From Smallanthus sonchifolius (Eukaryota > Streptophyta > Magnoliopsida > Asterales > Asteraceae): a stretch of 64,000 nucleotides of DNA. Positions 1-10,865 of this stretch are shown here, one piece after another. The position numbers and the translations under genes are program-made. Numbering within the stretch: position 1 is the stretch's first letter; the number at the start of each line of letters is the position of its first letter. Location: NCBI GenBank assembly GCA_023525975.1, contig CM042023.1, positions 19,207,501 through 19,271,500 on the forward strand, given 5' to 3'. The notes under the pieces are model-generated. The model worked only from the letters and a program-made list of their open reading frames with translations. It had not been told where the DNA came from and did not search any database.

Positions 1-168
1 TTTACCTTGATTTTGAGTGCTTTCTTCACGTTTTTGCAAATCCGGGTCAATTATCCTATCGGAACACAAATGAGTGGATTAAGCATCAATTATTATCATA
101 TTGTCTCTAATTGTGATGATTTCGGGGATAATTATGCGTGCAAAACATATATAGTTTACATCATATCA
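1..168 (-). repeat. 3' LTR of the Athila-like element, truncated by window start
   Basis: Direct repeat of 6412-6579. On the plus strand it ends in CATATCA, the complement of the LTR start TGATATG. It is followed immediately by the polypurine tract. Confidence 0.85.
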
Positions 169-182
169 TAATACCCCACACT
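169..182 (-). other. Polypurine tract of the Athila-like element
   Basis: On the minus strand AAGTGTGGGGTATTA abuts the 3' LTR start TGATATG. A purine-rich tract here is the expected primer for plus-strand DNA synthesis and fixes the element's orientation. Confidence 0.7.
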
Positions 183-2221
183 TAAACTTTGTTTGTCCTC
201 AAGCAAACTCATGCATGATTATACCCGTAGAAGTAAGATATTGATTAATTGTTAATCCAAAGCTACTGTCCCAAATGGCTGAATGGCTTTCTTAAAACAA
301 TGATTTGGTGATTATACCTTTCGAGTGTTTCTCCACAATAGGGTAGCAAGCCCAACATACTTGATGGAACTATGATTATGCACAAAATTATAGTCTCACA
401 AATGTTCACTCAACACTCGGGTTAAATATGTGGATATAGTATGCTAAGGAGAACACTCAATGCTATAATTAATGCTTGCATAATCATAGGCTTGTATAGA
501 AATCAAATCTCCATCAATTGACATAAAATATGTACATAAATCAAGAGGAATTTGTAAAGGGTTGTAATGATTAGCTTAGGGTTAGGGTAGGAAGTATTTG
601 GAAAAAGTGGCTAAATGTTAAAAATCTGACTTGGCTTAATGATAAAAAGGTAATTGATTCCTTCATCCAACTTAGATTAGACATTGTGACTAATCTAAGG
701 ACTCTTTTAAGGTCAGATCGTCAAGACCAAATCCCTTCCTTCAAGAATGTCAACTTCTTATTGTTGAAATATTCATTGCTATCAATCATACTCCAATTTT
801 TTTGAGTAAGTTTGATTTTCTTTTGATGAGATTTCTTCACTAGCTTGGGCGATTATGAATTCCTTTTTGGTTTCCCTTTTTTCTTATCACAATACTTCTT
901 CTTTTCATATCAATTGAGTTTCTTTTTTTTTTAACATAAGATGGATCTATACTTTCGACGGATAATCATTTCTTAATTCATAGCCAAGTCATTTTTCAAT
1001 AAGAGGGTTTAAAAGATAAAAGGCTAATTTTTCAGGTATATAGGTTTTGAGATGTGGGTTTAGAACGAAAAGTTTTAGGCTCAAAGGGGCTAACTAGGGG
1101 ATAGTATTTAGGGTATGCGAGAGAAGGAGAGAAGGCTAAAGAAAGAGGGTTAATCCTAATGCCTCAATCATTTTTATGCATTCTTTTAGTACATGATATT
1201 GAAATGTATATTTTACACAAGTTCTAATATGCAAAGCAATAGTTCGCAATCACTCTAACAAACGAAATGAGCATGTGATAATCAATGGCGTCAAAAACTT
1301 GATGTGTTCGTGATAATACTTGGATAGGTTCAAATCTCTCACATGGAAACGGAAGGGAAAGGGTAATAAAGTAAAAATGTGCATAAACTTATTTCTTTCT
1401 GTTGTGCTCCCTAATATTCCCTATTTGTTTCCTTAATTCACTTCAACGGTATTTCAAATTGCTGCTTTATAAGCCCATTTGTGCCAACTGATTTTTAAGA
1501 CTTTTGCTTTAAGATTATTTTTTTTTAAATGTTTTTATTACTTCTATATAACTTTTAATTCAATAGATTGGGTAGTTATTAGTCATGCACTCGTAATATT
1601 TAGGACAGAATTTGGCAGCCAAAATATCAACGGGGTTCCACCCCACACTTAGTTTCTGACAATATGAATGTATGCAATATGATATGCGTCATGAATAATA
1701 AAAGTGTGGTGAAACTGATACTCCCCTTATGAGATGTCAATATCATGCGTCTGAACGACTCTCATCAACGCCTAGATCGTATTTCCGGGCACGAACCAAA
1801 ATCTGTATCACTTGTAATGCTATGCGATGCTCAACACATAAAGTAAGTACTAAAAGGAAAAAATTAAACTAATATTCACTTAATAAACGGCCGAATAAGG
1901 TTGGTGGCAGTGCCACCATGTCAACGGTTACTCCTGTAACCGGTAAAAATGGTATCGTGTCTAGTAAACCAACGTCAAAAGTTAAGGACCACAAACTATA
2001 TAAACAAAAGGAAGAGAGAGCTGCTACTGATATGGCGGGCGAGGCCACTGCTGGTATGGGCAAGGAGGCTGCTGATGTGGTTGGTGAGCATACGAATCAT
2101 GTAGATGATCGTGAAAATCCTGTCGCATGTCGTCCATAGTATACCCTAGCTGACCCATACGGATAATCAAATCCAGCATAGAGGGATCCGCGGTGGTGTG
2201 ATAAATATGCGGTATCCCATG

Positions 2222-3297
2222 TTATTCTCCTTGCCCCCCTCCTAGCTCTAGGTGTCCTCCCCCTGCATCATCATCTGATTCTTCAACTACCTCTATCCAG
2301 ATGTTACCTTTATGATTTATTTGCCGATAGACTCTATTAATTTTCTTCAACATTCCCATACGGATTAGCATCTGGCTATCAACAGTGGTGTCTGGAAGGT
2401 TCATTTCAAGTCGAGTCTCAAGGCGAGCATGAGTTAAAACTCCCATGTTGGAGGCCAAACGAGTGATGAAAGGCCCTCCAAACACGTGGCTTGAAGAACA
2501 ACATCCTGAAGCTCTAGTGAAAAATTTTGCTAAGCTGTAGGCCAAGTTGCAGTCAACCTGATCAATGAGGCAGTGAAGGTGAAAGAGGTCCCTAAGGCTT
2601 ACCACCCTTGTGCTATCCTTTCTTCCTCCCAGGGTAAGGACTATACATCTGTGAAGGTATCGGTGGAGTGGGTGTTTCAGTTTGGTGCTCTTTTGACTGT
2701 GTGGGTCGAATGGTCCAGACCCAATCCTTCCTCAGAATAGGGATGCCTCCCCATCACCAAACGCTGAGTAATCTCTCTGTGCCTATACATTCCCATCCTC
2801 ACCCTAAACTGGGCTAGTGACATCTCATGCCAATGTCTGGCCATCCTGAATCTGACACAATCATGCAACTCCAAACTAATCACTGGCCTCGAAAATGAGA
2901 ATGAGGCCAAGAACTCCAAGGTCGGCTCATAATAAGTAGTGTCTCAGATAGCAAAGAACCTTTCCCATGGTTTAGTTATGAGTTCAGCACATTGATTTAG
3001 CAGCTCGATTTCCTCCAAAGTGGTGTAGCAAATAGTCTTGTGGATGCCAAACTCCTGTCCTAGAAGTTCTTGAAGCTTATGATAGGCTTCTACTTCTATA
3101 GCATCATCTAGGTTAAACATTAGCCAAGAATTCAATTCAAACTGTCCTTGTGGCATTGGGTGAGGGTGGTAGGGTGATGGTGGTGATGAAGGAGAAGATG
3201 GAGATCCATTGCCTCCGGACGTAGTTGGGGACGGGGTAGATCGGGATGAAGACCTCATCCGCCTTTGTTTCCCAGCAGCTCGGGATGACTCCGCCAT
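2222..3297 (-). pseudogene. Athila ORF1-type protein, broken
   Basis: The minus-strand frame opens at 3297 with a Ser/Pro-rich N-terminus (about 45 residues), followed by a conserved block around WERFFAI that matches the ATHILA ORF-1 family as I know it. The frame stops at TGA near 2944, exactly where the family reads Arg (CGA to TGA). It continues in frame through DTTYYEPTLEFLAS and a RMARHWHEMSLAQF block to 2677. A frameshift of about one base between 2677 and 2605 moves the rest to another frame, ending at 2222 in an acidic Gly-rich tail. The function of this ORF in the element is not established. At least one nonsense and one frameshift mutation make it non-functional. Confidence 0.7.
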
Positions 3298-4134
3298 GCT
3301 CTATAATCACCAAAAGAAAAGAGTTAGTTCATAGAAACAAGAGTGATTCATCATATATATTTTAACGGCACCAAAAACTTGATAGTGTATAAAATACGAT
3401 GCATATTGGTGCCAAAAACTTGATAAGAATCCTGTTTTTATAAAAATATATATGTATATAGTTTTTGGACCACACTAGGGGAACACAATTTCGTTCATGG
3501 TTATGGCACGGTTATGTTTCTTGAGTTCCAAAATGGTCAATTGCAATCAATCAAACAAGGCGCAAATTCAAACGGTATAATATGACACCAAAATAGATGG
3601 TTAAAATGTTGACTTTTGAAAAGTTAAACCCGCCAAAATTCTTGACCTATTCAACTAATCAACAATTTCCCACCAACTATGTTAAAACCTAAACACATTC
3701 AAACAAGATTCATGCTTCAATTTCTAATTCCAAGTTCAAGAACTCTAAGTCAAAATTCATTAACCTATCCATACAAATCAAACAAATCCTACCCAAACAG
3801 GGCTAAAATGAGTTACATTATGATCCTACCTAGTCAAATATGCATATAGATCAAGCATTGAGTTCATATTTAAGCATATTCAAACCAAAGTTCAAAACGA
3901 AACCCTAGCCTTATTTGAACAAGATTAGCCACATTTGAAGCATAAATCACACTAAAATTGACAATGGACAAGTTTACATACCTCGGGGAAGAGATTGGAA
4001 GCAAAAATCAAGATAAACCGTGAGAAATCGGGGGTTTTTGGAGTGATTTTGGCCGAAGTCGAGCGTTTTCGGAGTTGGGGTTTTGAGAGAAAATGATTTT
4101 TCTAAAATTTTAACACCAGACGCGCACGAACCCC

Positions 4135-4170
4135 AATGCACGGGCGTGCATTGGGTTGCACGGCCGTGCA
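4135..4170. repeat. Palindromes of the TGCACGGCCGTGCA family in the Athila-like leader
   Basis: Two adjacent dyads: AATGCACGGGCGTGCATT (4135-4152) and TGCACGGCCGTGCA (4157-4170). They match the words found in the same element's LTR at 6209-6326, but lie about 600 bp inside the element. Confidence 0.8.
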
Positions 4171-4757
4171 TCACCCCTGTTTGACCAATTTTGACTTTTT
4201 TTTTACTAAAACTCCACTTGAAAATAATACTTTTAAAAATAAACTAAAATATATTTTTAAATTAATTAAAAATAATTTAAATTATATTAAAGTATTAATT
4301 TATTTTAAAAAAAAATGGTCAAAGGGGAATGTCACCATTAAAATCACGATTTTACGTTAGAAAACTTAACTTGTTTCTGATATCCAAGTTCAAAGTAACG
4401 AGCTTGTGATCATCGAAAATAAAAAGGAATGTAAAATCTAAACACGTAAAACCGTTCGAAAGTGCTACTCCTATTCTTAAAATGCTTTCAAATGGCGATA
4501 CTTGTATCCGTTCATTTTTCTTCGCAATAATTCCTGGGTTGCGATCCTTGAAAGTTCCTGCAAAGATAGATTAGCTAGCACAAGTACCAAAATAAAAACA
4601 AAAGTAGTAAAAAAAATAAAAATAAAAATAAAAAGAAAAATAAAGTAGAAATAAAACAAAAATAAAATAAAAATGAAAAATAAGGTAGAAGTAAAACAAA
4701 GTTAAATAGAAATAATTAGTTAGTCCAACGACTTAGATCTTTCGCATAATTACCGTG

Positions 4758-4775
4758 TCCCCGGCAACGGCGCCA
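4758..4775 (-). other. Primer-binding site, tRNA-Asp type
   Basis: The minus strand reads TGGCGCCGTTGCCGGGGA, six bases inside the 5' LTR end. This is the known Athila-type PBS. Confidence 0.8.
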
Positions 4776-6175
4776 AAAACTTGATATGTGTTTTATATGC
4801 AGATAAAAACGTAAATATATATATATATATATAACCCTGACAACAACGCCAAAGACATGATGGCGTGTTTTTAGTAGTAATAAATATATTCTATTTAGAG
4901 CTACACAAAATCAGGTTTTAAATTTATAAATTAAAATGATAATTACTTCAACTAAATACACACACAATAGGCAAGTGTACCTATCGAAGCATAGTAAAGT
5001 ATGGGTAAGAACCAAGTATCGAACCATGGACACGGATCCCGTACTCAACCATCGCTATTGTCTAACTAGGATAATAAGTTGAAAAATAAGTTTTGCTTTA
5101 GAAGGAAAATAAACAGATAAGAAATGCAATTAGAAAGGTTATCTCGTTTAAGACGTTACTCTAGTTGTTTTATCTCTTGTTAATTAATGTTATATTTAAA
5201 GTAAGGTTGGTCATAGTTACTAGTACTAACCCTTTCGATAGGGTAGTTAGTATTTTATAACGGAACAGTGGATACGGTCGGCCAGTTGTTCCTTAATTAA
5301 TATAACAGACCCTAAACGGGGTCTCAAGTCCGTCGGTATCTCACAATTCATTATTCGGACTAAGATTATCCAATGACTGACGTACGTCATGTCTTGTAAC
5401 TACCTTCGGAAAGTCAGAATGCGCAACTCCCTCTAGAGCTACTTTATGAACGCTCGGACCTAACAAAATATGTTCTTAAATTGTTGTATTTACTTATAAT
5501 ATTATTTTAAATAAATAAGACTTTCATTCTCAAGATCAAACCCCATGGATCCAGCTAGAAGTCCTCTGCAAGCCGACACGAGAGAAGTAAAGAAATACCG
5601 ACACAAATCGCCTGGTCTGGTTAGGGCTCAAACGGCCTGCTGAATACCCAAACCTCCAATCAACCCATAATATTAAATCTATACTAACTGGCCATGCTAG
5701 CACCAAGATTTGTATATATACCGTACAAACATCGAATAAGCTTCCCAAACAAGAAGTCTTACTTAAGTAACTTACAAGATTTAAGATTATTAGATTGGTT
5801 TAAAGATCACTTATTCTTGTCTTTTTAAGATAAATCATGGTAAAGACTTTAAAAATATAACATACTAAAAATACTTCATTAATTAATTAAAGTTCAACCA
5901 ACTCGAGCAACACAAGAGAATTAGCCATGAATGACCATACAAGTGACTCCACTAACCCTTAGATAATGTGTGGAAGTATTCCAACACCAAGGGAGAGTGG
6001 GTATAGGTTGTCTCTTGCTTGCTCGAACAAGAAGAATCGTTTCGTATTACAAGACTTAGAAAAAGCAAATAAACAAAGAAAAAGCTAAATTGACCTAAAC
6101 CGAGAGAGTTTCGGCTCTTAGCAGAGCACTAAGGCCTTCACACCTCTTGGTAATGGACACCTAAAACACTAGAAT

Positions 6176-6192
6176 GAGCTTGCTATTTATAG
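6176..6192 (-). promoter_or_regulatory. TATA box of the Athila-like 5' LTR
   Basis: The minus strand reads CTATAAATAGCAAGCTC. It lies about 390 bp into the LTR, where U3 should end, directly downstream of a cluster of palindromes. The same 17 bases occur at 9660-9676 in a different LTR. Confidence 0.75.
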
Positions 6193-6208
6193 GCAAAGAT
6201 TTTGGAAA

Positions 6209-6326
6209 TGCACGGGCGTGCAAAGTACCCATTTCTTTCACGTTCGGAATCTGGCAGTATCGGAGAGGACAGGAGGGCATTTTATGGTTTGCACGGCCGT
6301 GCAAGGCAATGCACGACCGTGCATTG
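6209..6326. repeat. Three palindromic words in the Athila-like U3
   Basis: TGCACGGGCGTGCA (6209-6222), TTGCACGGCCGTGCAA (6289-6304) and AATGCACGACCGTGCATT (6309-6326, with flanking GGC/GCC extending the dyad). They end 17 bp from the TATA box, on its upstream side in the element's sense. Confidence 0.85.
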
Positions 6327-6579
6327 CCCTAAAATGCCTCCTGTTGACTTTTTGAGTTCCAGCTTTGACCTTTTGCGTCCGGTTTCGTTCAATTGGCCCC
6401 CGAATGCTGATTTTACCTTGATTTTGAGTGTTTTCTTCACGTTTTTGCATATCCGGGTCAATTATCCTATCGAAACACAAGTGAGTGGATTACGCATCAA
6501 TTATTATTATATTGTCTCTAATTGTGATGATTTTGTGGATAATTATGCGTGCAAAACATGTATAATTTACGTCATATCA

Positions 6580-9185
6580 ATTATTTGTCAAGAAGAAAGA
6601 CGGATCAATGCGTATGTGTATTGATTACCGAGAACTGAACAAGTTCATGATCAAGAACATATATCCACTTCCCCGAATTGATGATCTGTTTGATCAGCTT
6701 CAGGGAGCATGTTGTTTTTCAAAGATCGATCTTCGTTCAGGATATCATCAATTGAAGGTACAAGAAGAAGACATATCCAAGACTGCATTCAGAACAAGGT
6801 ACGGACATTATGAGTTCACTGTGATGCCGTTCGGAATCACTAATGCTCCGGCATAATTTATGGATATGATGAATCGAATCTGCAAACCTTATTTGGATAA
6901 ATTCGTTATCGTATTCATAGATGATATACTTGTTTACTCCAAAAGTAAGGAAGAACATGCAGAACACCTGAAAGTAATTCTTGAATTACTTAAAAAGAGA
7001 AATTGTATGCCAAATTCTCGAAATGTGAATTCTGGTTATCTGAAGTTCAATTTCTTGGGCATATATAAATACCAACGGAATTCAAGTCGATCTTGCTAAG
7101 ATTGAAGCAATTATTAAATGGGAATTTCCGAAGTCGCCGACCGAAGTTCGGAGTTTCTTAGGTTTGGCGGGATATTACCGAAGGTTTATCCAGGACTTTT
7201 CCCGAATTGCTATCCCTCTTACTTTATTAACAAGAAAATTTGTGAAATATGAATGGGGATCAAAGCAGGAAGAAGCTTTTTAAAATACTAAAACAAAAGT
7301 TAACAAATGCTCCAATACTGGCTTTGCCAGATGTAACTAAAGACTTTGTAGTTTATTGTGATGCCTCACACACCGGACTTGGTAGTGTGATAATGCAAAG
7401 AAACAAAGTCATTGCATATGTATCTCGACAATTGAAAACTCATGAATGGAAATATACGACTCATGACTTGGAGTTGGGTGCCATAATTTTTGCATTAAAG
7501 TTATGAAGACACTATCTCTATGGAGTCAGATTCACTGTGTTCACTGATCATAAAAGTTTGAAATATATCTTTGGTCAGAAAGAGTTAAACATGAGACAGA
7601 GAAGGTGGTTAGAGATCTTGAGTGATTATGACTGCGAAATCTGTTATCATGAAGGTAAAGCTAGTGTAGTAGCTGATGCCTTAAACCGAAAAGAAAGAGA
7701 AAAGCCTAAAAGAGTACGTGCTTTGAGGCTTGAATTGAAATTCGATCTCTTTGAATAGATTAAAGAGGCACAAAAGTTAGCTTTAAAAGAAGCTAATATT
7801 GAACAAGAAAGGCTGGGAAAAATGATTAATCAATTAATCAAAGGAAGTGATGATCTTCTACAAATGAATAAACGAGTATGGGTGCCGATTATAGGAGATC
7901 TTCAAGTAAGAATCCTTGAAGAAGCTCATAAATCAAAATATACCATGCACCTAGGAGGCGATAAAATGTATAAAGATCTGAGGACAGATTACTGGTGGAT
8001 TGGAATGAAAAATCATATTGCTTCCTATGTTACAAAATGTCTAACTTGTCACAAGTTAAGGCTGAACACCAGAAACCTTCTGGATTATTGCAACAACTTG
8101 AAATTCCTGTTTGGAAATGGGAAATGATAGCTATGGGCTTCATTACAAAACTTCCCCGAAGAAGTCGTGGGAATGATACTATCTGGGTTATCATTGATAG
8201 ACTGACTAAGTCTACCCATCTTCTTCCGATGAAAGAAACATATAGCATGGATAAGTTGGAACAAATGTATGTCATTGAAATCGTGTCTTTGCATGGTTTG
8301 CCATTATCCATAGTGTCAGATAGAGACAGTCGTTTTACGTCTCGATTATGGCAAAGCTTCCAGAAAGCTCTTGGAACACGATTAAATCTTAGCACTACTT
8401 ATCATCCTCAAACGGATGGTTAGAGTGAAAGAACGATACAAACTCTGGAAGATATGCTTCGAGCTTGTGTAATAGACCTTGGAGGAAGTTGGGATGACCA
8501 CTTATCTATAATGGAATTTTCGTATAATAATAGTTAAGTATCCAAGTTGCCCCATTTGAAGCCTTATATGGCAGAAAATGCAAAAACTCCTGTTTGCTGG
8601 GCAGAGATTGGAGAAAATCACATGTCAAGTCCTGAAATAGTTCAGGAAACAACTGACAAAGTGTTACAAATTTGTGAACATTTAAAAACGGCTCATGATA
8701 GACTGAAAAGTTATGCTGATAAACGTCGTAAGCCATTAGAATTTTCTATGGGCGATCGTGTGTTGTTAAAAGTTTCACCTTGGAAGGGTGTAGTACGATT
8801 TGGAAAGAAAGGAAAACTCAGTCCAAGATTCGTTGGACCATTCAAAATTCTGAAAAGAATCGGACCGGTCGCCTATCAACTTGAATTGCTAGAGGAAATG
8901 AATGGTGTTCATGATATATTTCATGTGTCAAACCTACGAAAGTGTTTGGATGAATCTCTGGTAATGCCTCTGTAGGATGTAAAGGAGGATCTAAATATGA
9001 AATTCGTTGAACAACCTCTGCAAATTGAGGATCTTCAGGTTAAAAAGTTGAAAAGGAAAAGGCTGGTGTTGGTAAAAGTAAGATGGAACTCCAGACATGG
9101 ACCTGAGTTCACGTGGGAACTGGAGAGTGAAATGAAAAAAGAAATACCTGCACCTATTCCAATAAATCTCGAGGACGAGATTTGA
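6580..9185 (+). pseudogene. Ty3/gypsy pol remnant (RT, RNase H, integrase), 5' part displaced
   Basis: The frame starts mid reverse transcriptase at the Athila-like insertion point (LFVKKKDGSMRMCIDYRELN). It then shows the RT catalytic block FIDDILVYSK (about 6917-6946), RNase H CDASHTGLG (about 7360), the integrase zinc domain CLTCHKLR (about 8045), the integrase core with IDRLTK and SDRDSRFTS (about 8200-8340), and a C-terminal tail ending PEFTWELESEMKK. In-frame stops occur at 6854, about 7504, 7756, about 8421, about 8536 and 8973, with frameshifts near 7055 and 7280. Most stops look like Gln or Trp codons hit by C-to-T or G-to-A change. The layout suggests a Tekay/Del-like chromovirus. 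Gag, protease and the 5' LTR should lie left of the window. Confidence 0.85.
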
Positions 9186-9189
9186 ATGA

Positions 9190-9201
9190 AGGTGGGGAGG
9201 A
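9190..9201 (+). other. Polypurine tract before the 3' LTR
   Basis: AGGTGGGGAGGA lies directly before LTR start TGTAACACC, just after the end of pol. Confidence 0.75.
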
Positions 9202-9316
9202 TGTAACACCAGGCCAATTCCGAGTTCCTAATTTGCCAACATTGAACCCTAGGGGTTGGAATTGCCAAGTACCCAAGGATTCAAGGGTTAAAAATGGAAA
9301 ATTTTGAAATTGGGTT

Positions 9317-9640
9317 GGTAGCGGACCGCTACCAGACCTTTAGTGGTCCGCTAGGGACTCCTGGCTATGGAGGTCCGCTAGCATAGGTCTGCCAAGATTG
9401 AAGAGGTTGGGTGGAGGACCGCCACCACCTGGGTAACAGCCCGCTAGCCGTAATCCAGCCGCAATCCTTCGAGTTGACACGTGTCCGGTGACTCAACGTA
9501 TGGTTTTAACGCGTGTACTAGTGGTGGACCGCCATGTCCTGCATAACGGTCTGCTAGCCGCAGTTGGAGGAACTGTCCAATCAAGAAAGGACATGTAGGG
9601 CTGACGGAAGCCCTGGGTGGTAGCGGTGCTAACGGTCCGT
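9317..9640. repeat. Palindromic AGCGGACCGCT word cluster in the U3 of the gypsy LTR
   Basis: The best copy, GGTAGCGGACCGCTACC (9317-9333), is a perfect 17-bp dyad. Related half or decayed words recur at about 9345 (GGTCCGCTAG), 9370, 9418, 9442, 9528, 9550 and 9618-9640. The run stops about 20 bp before the TATA box. Confidence 0.8.
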
Positions 9641-9659
9641 TATGGGTGGTGTCGAGCAA

Positions 9660-9676
9660 CTATAAATAGCAAGCTC
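9660..9676 (+). promoter_or_regulatory. TATA box of the gypsy 3' LTR
   Basis: CTATAAATAGCAAGCTC, 458 bp into the LTR. It is identical over 17 bases to the TATA region of the Athila-like LTR on the other strand. Confidence 0.75.
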
Positions 9677-10865
9677 CGGACCCTCATTTTAGCACACCTC
9701 AATTCACACAAACTTCTCCCAACTTCTGGGAGCTATTATACCTCGATCCTCGTGCCACCGTTACGATAAAATATCCGACTTTCGCTTATTTTCCGCACTT
9801 TCTCTTATTTTCGAATTCGTGAGTTAAGATACTAACTTGTCCTAGAACTTGCTTTAAGGTTTACAATAGCACTCAAGGAATAACCCTGAGATAAGATCAA
9901 GCTATTGTTAAGGTGAATATGTTTATCTGTCTTTATCTTCAAAACTTTGAAAGTTTTACATTTACGAAATGGCAATACTGGTATTCAAATGTTTGATGCA
10001 TAAGGGTGTCTATGTAAAACATTCAGGCCATAAGTATACGTAAAACTTGATCAAGGGATACACGCTTTATGTGTGAAATTCCCATATTGGGGTTGGTAAT
10101 TGTCTATAACCGGATGTAAGACGGGGTCTTAGTTAAGGGACATCGCAGTAAGTAAGTCTGCAAATGCCAGCAGTCCTTTTACAGAAATTACTGGTGTATA
10201 ACGTGGTTGTACACTCAGATGAAATAGTTCTGATGAATGGTAGATTATACCTGCATTATGGTTAAATGTTTTGATACTGTATTTGCCAGCTGAAACTGGT
10301 CATGATAATCATGTTCACCAGCGTTCGCGCTGACGTTTTATTTTCCAGAATGTTTTCAGGTAATCAATGATTATCTATAAGACTAGTCCTACGGGATAGT
10401 CTTAGGGATAAATGTGTACATAAAGGGATTTTGACAGGGTTATGTGCTGCTAGCATGGAGATAACTCTGAAGGAATAAAAATAAGAGGAGATGTTAGGAA
10501 AATGTATTCCTAGACATGGATATTCCCTTATTATGCACAGGGTTAGGTGCCGGAAGGTAAAACCCTTAGATACCAATGCTGGTATAGCTTGGTATTGGAC
10601 AGGGTTAACTCTCCACACATAGGCCAACTACCTTGTGGTTCTAGTTTTACCCTGCTTGTGCAGGTGATATGTAAATGGTCGTGAACCATGGTTTTTGTAT
10701 ACAGAAGGGGTATTTAAATCCCTAGTGAAATAAAATGATATTTTATCCCCGGATTTAGAACATATGCAATATCAACCTTCGGTTTGAGACTTATTACAAG
10801 TTCGATCCAAAAGTAATTCCGCTACCAAACTAACTCTGCTTTCATAAATAAAATGAGATTGGAGG

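Larger units (their letters stand above)
1286..4860 (-). repeat. Dispersed copies of the PBS/LTR-junction motif inside the Athila-like element
   Basis: The junction motif (plus strand GGCGCCAAAAACTTGAT, 4769-4785) recurs with one or two changes near 1286-1304, 3365-3383 and 3407-3423. A weaker version is at about 4847-4863. The first two continue with GTGT/ATGTG-like sequence as the real LTR does. They look like remnants of LTR starts or copies of the primer region. Confidence 0.6.
1..6579 (-). mobile_element. Athila-like Ty3/gypsy LTR retrotransposon, non-autonomous, partial
   Basis: Read on the minus strand: 5' LTR 6579-4782, primer-binding site 4775-4758, leader, one broken ORF (3297-2222), a long 3' non-coding part, a polypurine tract at about 182-169, and a 3' LTR that runs off the window start (168-1). 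The LTR copies 1-168 and 6412-6579 align without gaps with about 11 differences. The PBS TGGCGCCGTTGCCGGGGA is the tRNA-Asp type typical of Athila elements. There is no gag, protease, reverse transcriptase or integrase between the LTRs, so the copy must have depended on others. It lies inside the reverse transcriptase of another Ty3 element, whose coding sequence resumes at 6581. Confidence 0.85.
4782..6579 (-). repeat. 5' LTR of the Athila-like element (1798 bp)
   Basis: Bounded by TGATATG and CATATCA inverted termini. On the minus strand U3 runs from 6579, with palindromic words at 6326-6209 and a TATA box at 6192-6176. A (TA)n tract is at 4803-4830. Confidence 0.8.

Noticed and set aside
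1918..2139. 73-codon plus-strand ORF in the Athila-like 3' region
   Set aside because: No recognisable domain. It lies antisense in a transposon's non-coding region.
8030..8395. Minus-strand ORF opposite the gypsy integrase
   Set aside because: Shadow of the integrase coding strand.
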